From Caballeronia zhejiangensis (GTDB lineage Bacteria; Pseudomonadota; Gammaproteobacteria; Burkholderiales; Burkholderiaceae), in contig NZ_JFHD01000003.1 in NCBI RefSeq assembly GCF_000698575.1, positions 1 through 64,000 on the forward strand: a DNA stretch of 64,000 nucleotides, written 5' to 3'. A program made the position numbers and the translations under genes. Below are positions 1-7,168 of this stretch, in pieces. Position 1 is the first letter of the stretch. Each line of letters opens with the position of its first letter. The notes beneath the pieces are model-generated. The model did not search any database. It saw only the letters and a list, made by a program, of their open reading frames with translations, and was not told the origin of the DNA.

Positions 1-37
1 CGCCGATGCCTTCGATAAATGCACGCAATGGAGTCAT
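1..37 (-). CDS. Start of a ketosynthase-like gene, cut by window edge
   Basis: Only the first twelve codons are present, reading MTPLRAFIEGIG, and the gene continues past the left end of the window. The ATG overlaps the stop of the upstream ketosynthase as ATGA, so the two are translationally coupled. An N-terminus of the form 'FIEGIG' is what I know from the ketosynthase/chain-length-factor partner of aryl polyene clusters. That identity is inferred from very little sequence plus context; the existence of a gene here is more certain than its function. Confidence 0.5.
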   Translation of the reverse strand, partial: MTPLRAFIEGIG

Positions 38-1239
38 GCCGATGCCGCTCCCTTGCGTCCGAACACGAGACTGCAGTTCGTCCCGCCGAAGCCGAACGAG
101 TTCGACAGCACAGCCCGCAACGGCGCGGCGCGCGTCGTCAGCACGTAGTCGAGGCCGAGCGCCGGGTCCGGCTCGGTGGTATTGGCGCCTGCGGGAATCA
201 TCTGGTGCTGCAGCGTCAGCGCGGCGATCACCGCTTCGAGCGCGCCGGCCGCGCCGAGCGTATGCCCCGTCGCGCCCTTGGTCGAGCTGCACGGCACGCG
301 CGCGAACAGGCTCGTAAGAGCGCGGCTCTCGGCGGCGTCGTTGCTGGGCGTCGCCGTGCCGTGCAGATTCACGTAGCCGATGTCGCTCGCATCGAGACCG
401 GCGCTGGCGAGCGCCTGTTCCATCGCGATGCGCGCGCCGAGTCCCTCCGGATGCGGCGACGACATGTGATACGCATCGCTCGATTCGCCGATGCCGAGCA
501 GGCGGATCGCGTCGTCATCGGCGGGATCGGCCAAATCGCGTTCGAGCAGCGCGAACGCCGCCGCCTCGCCGATCGAAATGCCGTCGCGCTTCACGTCGAA
601 CGGCTTGCACGGACCCGGCGCGAGCAGTTCCAGCGAATTGAAACCGTAGAGCGTCGTGAGACAGAGCGTATCGACGCCGCCGACGATGGCCACATCGATC
701 ACGCCGCTTTCGAGCATGCGCCGCGCCGACCCAAACACCTTCGCGCCCGACGAACACGCCGACGACACCGACGCCGCCGGCCCGCGCAGCCCGAAATAGG
801 CGCGCACGAAAGCGGCGAGCGAATAGGGGTTGTGCGTGTTGGCGTAATTGAAATCGGCGGGCAGCGCGCCCGTCCGGGTGTCGCGACGCCGGTAGGCGAG
901 TTCGGTTTCGAGGATGCCCGCCGTGCTCGTGCCCATGAACACGCCGACGCGCTCCAAGCCGTAACGCGCGATCGCTTCGCGGACGCGGTCGTCGAAGCCG
1001 TCCTGCGTCATCGCGAGTTGCGCGAGCCGGTTGTTGCGGCAGTCGAACGCGGCGAGATCCGCGGGCACCGGCGCATCCTCGATGCCCGCGACGCGGCCCG
1101 TATAAGTGGCGAGCGCGGCGCCCTCGAAGTCGCACGGCGCGAGTCCGCTGCGTGCGTCCGAGAGCGCGGCGAGCGTCGCGTCGAGCCCGCGGCCCGCGCA
1201 ACTCGTCGCGGTGAAATGCGTAAGCAGAAGAGGATTCAC
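34..1239 (-). CDS. Beta-ketoacyl-ACP synthase (FabF-like), aryl polyene cluster
   Basis: About 401 aa. It condenses malonyl-ACP units onto the growing chain. The Cys-His-His triad is visible: C162 in SSACSSG, H293 in NLHGTATPSND and H326 in KGATGHTLGAAG. I chose the GTG at 1239 because the protein then starts MNPLLLTHFTATSCAGRG, the usual ketosynthase N-terminus; the open frame continues upstream without similarity. It follows the methyltransferase after 80 bp and overlaps the next gene by ATGA. Context indicates a polyene-building ketosynthase rather than housekeeping FabF. Confidence 0.9.
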   Translation of the reverse strand: MNPLLLTHFTATSCAGRGLDATLAALSDARSGLAPCDFEGAALATYTGRVAGIEDAPVPADLAAFDCRNNRLAQLAMTQDGFDDRVREAIARYGLERVGVFMGTSTAGILETELAYRRRDTRTGALPADFNYANTHNPYSLAAFVRAYFGLRGPAASVSSACSSGAKVFGSARRMLESGVIDVAIVGGVDTLCLTTLYGFNSLELLAPGPCKPFDVKRDGISIGEAAAFALLERDLADPADDDAIRLLGIGESSDAYHMSSPHPEGLGARIAMEQALASAGLDASDIGYVNLHGTATPSNDAAESRALTSLFARVPCSSTKGATGHTLGAAGALEAVIAALTLQHQMIPAGANTTEPDPALGLDYVLTTRAAPLRAVLSNSFGFGGTNCSLVFGRKGAASA

Positions 1240-1319
1240 TACGGGCTCGTTTCCCTTGAGTCGGGAGCGTTCGAAAACGATGAATTGTAACAAACGAGGC
1301 CTTTGGACGATGCTGCCAA

Positions 1320-2042
1320 TCAGCCGGCGGGACGCGCAATCAACAGACGATTGGCGTCGTGCGCGCCATGGCCCATCTGACGGATGGAGACCGCGAATCG
1401 CAGATCGCCGAGCAGCGCGAGCCATTGCGCCTCGCTGCGGACCGTCAGACCGTTCGCGCGCCCCGAACGCGCGATCTGCATGCCGAAATCGATGGCGCGA
1501 TCGAGGCGCGCGTGCCAGCCCGCGGCGGCATCGCTGACGCGCAGCAGGAGCACGCCGTTCGCCGCGAGGCTGGCGCGCGCGCGGCGGAGGATCGACACCT
1601 GCGCGTCGGCATCGACGTAATGGAGCACATCGCAGGCGACGACGACATCGGCATCGGGAAACGGCGCGGCGCGAATGTCGTCGCACACGAATCGGATGCG
1701 CACCTCGTGCGCCTGCAACGCGATGCGCGCCCAGGCGACGTCTCGCGGCGTCAGATCGATTCCGTGAATCGAGCGCGGCACGGGCGGCGCGGGCCAGCGC
1801 GCGGGCCACGCACGCTGGGCGTGTTCGCGATGCCACGCGTGCGCGCCGACGAGGCACGCGGCGAGCAAGCCCTGGCCGCTGCCGAGATCCAGGATGCGCG
1901 CGCCATCCGGAATCAGGCCGTGCGCGAGGATATGGGCGAAGAACGGATCGCGACGCAGCTTGGCCGATGCGAAGTGCCACGCGAACCGGCCCGCCGCGCG
2001 GTAGGGGCGGCTGGCGGTTTCGATGAGCGCGGCGGGCAGCAT
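1320..2042 (-). CDS. Class I SAM-dependent methyltransferase
   Basis: About 240 aa. Motif I of the SAM fold is seen as ILDLGSGQG (residues 50-58), followed by IDLTPRDVAWA and an acidic FVCDDIRAAPFPDADVVVACDVLHYVD stretch typical of class I methyltransferases. Known aryl polyenes often carry O- or C-methylated head groups, so it probably modifies the aryl ring; this is inference from position. There is no strong Shine-Dalgarno before the ATG at 2042. The upstream neighbour is an unrelated cassette, so the gene may have lost its original upstream coupling to the deacetylase/exporter genes. Confidence 0.82.
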   Translation of the reverse strand: MLPAALIETASRPYRAAGRFAWHFASAKLRRDPFFAHILAHGLIPDGARILDLGSGQGLLAACLVGAHAWHREHAQRAWPARWPAPPVPRSIHGIDLTPRDVAWARIALQAHEVRIRFVCDDIRAAPFPDADVVVACDVLHYVDADAQVSILRRARASLAANGVLLLRVSDAAAGWHARLDRAIDFGMQIARSGRANGLTVRSEAQWLALLGDLRFAVSIRQMGHGAHDANRLLIARPAG

Positions 2043-2223
2043 TCGGGCAAGGGTGAGTTCACGTATGCAACGGCCCCTGACGGGTCAGCCCTCGACTATA
2101 GATTCAATCTTTCGAGAGCGCCGGAGATCGTTGAACATGTTCGAGTCTGAACACGTTGTTTTTTCCGCATCGCGACGAAGCACATCCGCGCGCGGATCGA
2201 TCGTTGCGCGAAGATTTCGGCCT

Positions 2224-2646
2224 TCACAGACCGTCCGCGCTCGCGGGATTCTCGAAGTGATCGACGCAAAAGAACCTGACGTTTATTCCGTTTCGCGACG
2301 CGTCAAGTGCAAGTTGCACGCGGTTTTCGACGGTCCTGCTAACGGCGGTCGTTGCTTGCTCGACTGCCGCGTCTATATCCGCTTGCGCGGCCCGTTTTTG
2401 CGTGGCCAGCATCCTGAGCGAGCTTCGCAGATGCAAGAGATCCGCCTCGGCTCTTGCGAGATATCCGTGACTTTGATGCAAGCGTTCAATGATGCTGTCG
2501 AGCTCAGGCGTCGCTTCAAGTATGGCGACGGCTTTTGCGTCGAGCAAAGACGACAGCCTCGCTTCGGCGACGGCATCCGGATTCTGAACCACGTTGCCTC
2601 GAGTGCGAAGGGGCACTGGAAATCGTGATGCTTCTTGCGCTGGCAC
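2224..2646 (-). CDS. Hypothetical coiled-coil protein
   Basis: About 140 aa, family not recognised. The middle (roughly residues 25-110) is rich in Ala, Leu, Glu and Gln with heptad-like spacing, so a helical coiled coil is likely; there is no signal peptide or membrane segment. The start is a GTG at 2646, preceded by AGGAG with an 8-nt spacer. It lies in a locally AT-richer stretch and diverges from the MFS gene, at the edge of what looks like inserted DNA inside the pigment cluster. Confidence 0.6.
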   Translation of the reverse strand: MPAQEASRFPVPLRTRGNVVQNPDAVAEARLSSLLDAKAVAILEATPELDSIIERLHQSHGYLARAEADLLHLRSSLRMLATQKRAAQADIDAAVEQATTAVSRTVENRVQLALDASRNGINVRFFCVDHFENPASADGL

Positions 2647-2797
2647 CTTTCATTCTCCTGTTTCGGTTTTGGCTTCGAAAAATTCGCTGACTGAAGGTCT
2701 TCGCTCAAATAGGACGTTGTCTATCGATCGTTCTTGGATGTTTAGAATTGCGAAGATTTGAAAAAGCGAAGCGTGACACGCTACGGCACACAAATTG

Positions 2798-2817
2798 GTA
2801 TCTCATACATCAGATAC
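2798..2817. promoter_or_regulatory. Inverted repeat, candidate GntR operator
   Basis: GTATCT (2798-2803) and AGATAC (2812-2817) form a perfect 6-bp inverted repeat with an 8-bp centre, about 85 bp upstream of the MFS start. A weak sigma70-like pair lies just downstream (TTGACC at 2824, 17-nt spacer, TACCGT at 2847). FCD-type GntR regulators bind short palindromes of this kind and one is encoded at the end of this cassette (5486-6178). Assignment to that regulator is inference. Confidence 0.35.
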
Positions 2818-2903
2818 TTCGGGTTGACCGAGAAAACGCTGCTGGATACCGTGTTGTCAATATTAAATAGGTATGTTGACCATTCGATATTCGGGAGGCA
2901 TTT

Positions 2904-4217
2904 TTGGAGCGTCAGGAATTTGGGCCGCAGGTCATTCGAACGGTGATGTGGAAGATCGTGCCGTTCGCGTTCATTCTTTACTTCTTCAACTATCTCGACC
3001 GGGTGAATGTCGGTTTCGCGGCCCTGCAAATGAATCGGGAGTTGGACATTTCCCCGACCCAGTTCGGCACGATCGCATCGATGTTTTTTGCGTCGTATCT
3101 GCTGTGCCAGATTCCGGCCAACTTCGCGCTTCAGCGCTTGGGCGCGCGCCGCTGGATCAGCTTCATCGTCATAGTGTGGGGCGCGGTTACAGCACTGACA
3201 TTCTTTGCCCAGACTGCGACCCACGTCGCGATCGCGCGCCTGCTGCTCGGCGTGTTCGAAGCGGGTTTCTTCCCCGGCATGATCTTCTATCTCGCCTGCT
3301 GGTTCCCTGCTCGCGAGCGAGCCAAGGTCACGTCGTTTTTCATGATGGCGATTGCCTTTTCCTCGGTCGTCGCGGGGCCGATGTCCGGCTGGATCGTCGA
3401 GCACGTCCACATGGCCGGGTATGGCGGCTGGCGCTGGCTATTCGCGATCGAAGGCGTGCCGACCATTCTGCTGGGCGGTCTGGCTTTCTTCATTCTGGTC
3501 GACGCGCCTGCGGATGCCAAATGGCTGAACAAGGATCAAAGAGCGTGGCTCGTAGCGGAGTTGCAGCGGGAAAGAAGCGCGCAGGGCGCCGACGAACAGC
3601 CGACGCTGAAGATGGTGTTGGGCAATTCGACGATCTGGAAACTGGCGCTCTCATACATGCTGATTCAAGCGGCCTCGCAAGCATCGAATTACTGGCTTCC
3701 GGGGCAGGTGAAGGGATTCGCGGCGTCCCTGACCGATACGCAAACCGGGCTCATCATGGCGCTGCCGTATGTCTGCGCGATGATATCGATGCCGCTTTGG
3801 GGCGCGCACTCCGACCGCACGGGCGAACGCAAATGGCACGCCGCGCTACCGATGCTGCTTGCGGGTGTCGGCTTCTTCGTCATCGCGAGCGTTCCGTCCA
3901 TGTCGCTTCGCATGGCTGGCATGGCGTTGTTTGGCGTTGGCATTCTGAGCTTCTACGGCCCGTATTGGGCCATTCCCCCTGCAATGCTGTCCCCGGCCGG
4001 TCTCGCGTTGAGCATCGCTTTTATCAACTCGTGCTCCAGTCTCGGCGGCTTTCTCGCGAACCAGGCGCTCGGACATGTCTCTCAGGCTTACGGATCATAT
4101 GGCGTGTTCATGGTCGAGGCGGCTTTGTGCGTCGCCGCGTTCTGTGTGCTGGTCACGATGAGCATTCCTCGCCAGACACCGAAGGTCGGTCCGTCGGCGC
4201 AAACCGCGAACGCTTGA
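2904..4217 (+). CDS. MFS transporter, anion:cation symporter (sugar acid) family
   Basis: About 437 aa with roughly twelve hydrophobic segments. The N-terminal FNYLDRVNVGFAAL and later LLGVFEAGFFPGMIFYLACWFP are hallmarks of the ACS family that carries sugar acids, tartrate or phthalate. The start is TTG at 2904, supported by GGGAGG at 2893-2898 with a 5-nt spacer. It is followed after 46 bp by an enolase-superfamily dehydratase, so a sugar acid is the likely substrate; the exact one cannot be read from sequence. Confidence 0.88.
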   Translation: MERQEFGPQVIRTVMWKIVPFAFILYFFNYLDRVNVGFAALQMNRELDISPTQFGTIASMFFASYLLCQIPANFALQRLGARRWISFIVIVWGAVTALTFFAQTATHVAIARLLLGVFEAGFFPGMIFYLACWFPARERAKVTSFFMMAIAFSSVVAGPMSGWIVEHVHMAGYGGWRWLFAIEGVPTILLGGLAFFILVDAPADAKWLNKDQRAWLVAELQRERSAQGADEQPTLKMVLGNSTIWKLALSYMLIQAASQASNYWLPGQVKGFAASLTDTQTGLIMALPYVCAMISMPLWGAHSDRTGERKWHAALPMLLAGVGFFVIASVPSMSLRMAGMALFGVGILSFYGPYWAIPPAMLSPAGLALSIAFINSCSSLGGFLANQALGHVSQAYGSYGVFMVEAALCVAAFCVLVTMSIPRQTPKVGPSAQTANA

Positions 4218-4263
4218 CATCGTCGCATCGGGCTCCATCGAAGTCTCTCTGGAATATTGATAA

Positions 4264-5466
4264 ATGAAAATAACGAACGTCGAAATATTCGATTGTGAAG
4301 TCAGCCGAACCGATCCGCGCATGGCGCGCTTCAATCCGGTCCTTATCCGTATCAATACCGATGAAGGAATCAGCGGCATCGGCGAAGTCGGCCTGGCCTA
4401 TGGCGCGGGCGCAAAGGCGGGCGTCGGCATCGTGCGCGACCTGGCCCCGCGCATCATCGGCAAAGATCCGATGAAGGTCGAAGCGATCTGGGAAAACCTG
4501 TTCCGCGCAACGTTTTGGGGCATGGGCGGCGGAAACGTCTTCTACGCGGGCATGAGCGCGATCGATATCGCTCTGTGGGACATTCGCGGCAAAGCCCTGC
4601 GCGCGCCGGTCTATCAGTTGCTCGGCGGCAAGACAAACGAGCGGTTGCGCGCCTATGCCAGTCAACTTCAGTTCGGTTGGAGCGACACGCATCAAATGCT
4701 TACACGCCCCGAGCAGTACGCCGACGCAGCACGCAAAGCCGTCTCGCAGGGTTATACGGCGATCAAGGTCGACCCGTTGCAAGTCGACCGCAACGGCGGC
4801 CCGCCGCTCGATTGGGAAGTCAACCAGAACTACTTCGGGCTGTTACGAGCGGACCAGTTGCGCATGGGTGAGGAACGGATCGCGGCCATGCGCGAAGCTG
4901 TCGGGCCGGACGTCGACATCATCATCGAAGCCCACGCGCTGCTTGGGGTCAACGCAGCAATCCAGTTCGCGCGGGCTGTCGAGCCGTACAACATCCTGTT
5001 CTATGAAGAGCCGGTTCATCCGCTCAACATGGACAACATGGCGATGGTCGCGCGCAATACGTCTATCCCGATCGCGACCGGCGAACGCTGCTATACGCGT
5101 TGGGGTTATCGCGATCTGTTCGAAAAACAGGCCGTGGCCGTGATACAGCCGGATATTTGCCTTTGCGGCGGACTGACGGAGGCGAAGAAAATCTGTGACT
5201 ATGCAAACCTGTACGACGCGACGATGCAGGCGCATATCTGCGGCGGGCCGGTCTCGACTGCGGCAGCGCTCCACCTCGAAGCCGCGGTACCGAACTTCAT
5301 CATTCACGAGCATCACACGCACAGCCTGAAGGATTGCGTGCGCGAGTTGTGCATTCACGACTATCAACCCGAGCGCGGCGACTTCTCAGTCCCGGATTTG
5401 CCGGGGCTTGGGCAACAACTGAACGATGACGTCGTGAAGCGGTATCACGCCTTCACGATCGAATAA
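4264..5466 (+). CDS. Enolase-superfamily sugar-acid dehydratase (mandelate racemase subgroup)
   Basis: About 400 aa. The capping domain (1-125) precedes a barrel with the MR-subgroup residues: a Lys in TAIKVD, metal ligands in IIIEAH, YEEP and ATGER, and a His/Asp dyad in QPDICLCGG and QAHICGG. The layout resembles D-galactonate dehydratase (DgoD), but the first metal ligand appears to be Glu in place of Asp, and the C-terminus has the unusual HEHHTHSL. It follows the MFS carrier and converges with a GntR gene. The substrate is a sugar acid by inference. Confidence 0.85.
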   Translation: MKITNVEIFDCEVSRTDPRMARFNPVLIRINTDEGISGIGEVGLAYGAGAKAGVGIVRDLAPRIIGKDPMKVEAIWENLFRATFWGMGGGNVFYAGMSAIDIALWDIRGKALRAPVYQLLGGKTNERLRAYASQLQFGWSDTHQMLTRPEQYADAARKAVSQGYTAIKVDPLQVDRNGGPPLDWEVNQNYFGLLRADQLRMGEERIAAMREAVGPDVDIIIEAHALLGVNAAIQFARAVEPYNILFYEEPVHPLNMDNMAMVARNTSIPIATGERCYTRWGYRDLFEKQAVAVIQPDICLCGGLTEAKKICDYANLYDATMQAHICGGPVSTAAALHLEAAVPNFIIHEHHTHSLKDCVRELCIHDYQPERGDFSVPDLPGLGQQLNDDVVKRYHAFTIE

Positions 5467-5485
5467 GCACACCACGCGCCCAGCG

Positions 5486-6178
5486 TTACTGCATTCGCGC
5501 GATGTCTGTCAACAGACGTCGCGTGCGCTCCGTGAAGCCACAGTTGACGTGTTCTGCAAGAATGATGCAGGCTCCGTCGACATCGTTTTCGACCAGCGCG
5601 CGGGTGACTGCACGATGCTCGTCAATCGATTTATTGATGTACTCGCGCGAGAACGTCAGGCGATTGCGCATCGCCAATACCTTCGTGCTTATCGTCGAGT
5701 AGCAATCGATCAGATAAGGGTTGTCCGAATGCCTGACGAGAATCTGATGAAACTCATGATCGAGCGCGCGATACGTTGCCAACTCGAACGTTGCGTGCAA
5801 GGCGCGTGCAGCGTCGAGGTTCCGGTTCAGTTCTTCCATGAGGCGGGCAGCGTTCTCGCGCATGGCGGAGCGAATGGCGGCCTGTTCGAGCGTAATGCGT
5901 AGCGTACTGATGTCGCAGATGTTCTTGTCCGTCAGCGAGAACACATAGGTTCCCGATCGCGCTTTTATCTCGACGAGGCCGGCAATGCTCAATCGAAGGA
6001 GCGCTTCACGGACGGGCGTTTTGCTCAAGCCAAAAAGGTCGGACAGCCTGGATTCCGTGACTTGTTCCCCAAACTCCAGTTCTCCATTGACGATCAACTG
6101 TCGTAGCCGCTCCTCGGTGATCTCCGCCAGTGACTTCGGTGCATCAAAAGCAATTCGTTCAAGCCCTCTCACAGTCAC
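5486..6178 (-). CDS. GntR family regulator, FadR/FCD subfamily
   Basis: About 230 aa. An N-terminal winged helix-turn-helix (about 15-75, with LSDLFGLSKTPVREALLRL) is followed by an all-helical FCD ligand domain containing ALDHEFHQILV and DEHRAVTRAL, the usual metal/ligand His residues. It converges with the enolase gene 19 bp away and probably represses the MFS-dehydratase pair, perhaps at the inverted repeat at 2798. The following 177 bp up to the deacetylase stop contain no gene. Confidence 0.9.
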   Translation of the reverse strand: MTVRGLERIAFDAPKSLAEITEERLRQLIVNGELEFGEQVTESRLSDLFGLSKTPVREALLRLSIAGLVEIKARSGTYVFSLTDKNICDISTLRITLEQAAIRSAMRENAARLMEELNRNLDAARALHATFELATYRALDHEFHQILVRHSDNPYLIDCYSTISTKVLAMRNRLTFSREYINKSIDEHRAVTRALVENDVDGACIILAEHVNCGFTERTRRLLTDIARMQ

Positions 6179-6355
6179 CCCTTATCTTCGTCATCCGACA
6201 TATTGTTTACGGAAAAAGACACATCGCTTCGGATCCAAGCATACTTTGCGACTGTGGCTTTTCTCTTCCGGAAGATTCTTATTTGCAATCCGAAACAATA
6301 GTGTGCGCGGAGTGAATGGGGTGCTCACCAGAATCGAGCGGAGGGGCCGCGCCGT

Positions 6356-7168
6356 CTATCCGACGATCGCCTCGCGCAATGTGACGGTGACAAGCCCGCG
6401 ATCCGCCGCCGCGCGCAACACGGTGTCGAGCGCGGCGAGCACGACGGGCGCGCCGTTCGCGTCCCTTGCGGCGTGGCCATCGTGGACGAGCAGAATGTCG
6501 CGCGCAGCGAATCCGTTCAGCAAACGTCGCGAAACGAGCGATGCGTCGCCGGTGCGCGTATCGAATCCGCGCCGCGTCCAACTGGCGAGCTGCAGGCCGA
6601 GCGCGCACAGCACCGGTTCGAGAAACGGATTGCGCAAGCCCGCTGGCGCGCGAAAGAAGAGGGGCCGCGTGCCTACGATTTCCTCGAACGTGGCTTGCGC
6701 AGCGTCGATCTCGCGCCGCAACGCGCCCGGTCCCATCAGCGAAAAATCATGCCGATGCCGCTGGCTGTGATTCTCGACGGCATGTCCGCGCGCGACGATT
6801 TCCCGAACGATGTTCGGATAGGCGCGCGCCCGCTCGCCGATGCAGAAGAACGTCGCCCGTGCCCGATGCGCGTCGAGCAGATCGAGCACGCGCGGCGTCA
6901 CGTCGGGATCGGGGCCATCGTCGATGGTGATGGCGATGCACGCACCCGCCGATTCGGGGAGCGTCGTCCAGTTGTGGCCGAGCAGGGCGCTTCGCGGCCA
7001 GAGTCCCGCCGCCGTCAGCGCGAGATGCGACGCGATCACGCCGCCCGCCGCCCACGGCCAGGTCGCGGGCGCGAGGATCAGCGATGCCAGCGCGCCCGCG
7101 TGCACGGCCGCCGCGCCGCCGATCAAGGGCGTCGGCGTCCAGCGGCGCGGCTCGCCGGGCGCGTTCAT
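6356..7168 (-). CDS. NodB-type polysaccharide deacetylase
   Basis: About 270 aa. The NodB motifs are present: TIDDGPDP (metal Asp), ENHSQRH (His pair), FRAPAG and a C-terminal LVHDGH. Two hydrophobic N-terminal segments (about 15-55) suggest an inner-membrane anchor. The ATG at 7168 overlaps the exporter stop as ATGA, so it belongs to the pigment operon. Deacetylases act on N- or O-acetylated sugars; one tied to a polyene exporter may tailor a sugar attached by the cluster's glycosyltransferase, which is inference. Confidence 0.85.
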   Translation of the reverse strand: MNAPGEPRRWTPTPLIGGAAAVHAGALASLILAPATWPWAAGGVIASHLALTAAGLWPRSALLGHNWTTLPESAGACIAITIDDGPDPDVTPRVLDLLDAHRARATFFCIGERARAYPNIVREIVARGHAVENHSQRHRHDFSLMGPGALRREIDAAQATFEEIVGTRPLFFRAPAGLRNPFLEPVLCALGLQLASWTRRGFDTRTGDASLVSRRLLNGFAARDILLVHDGHAARDANGAPVVLAALDTVLRAAADRGLVTVTLREAIVG

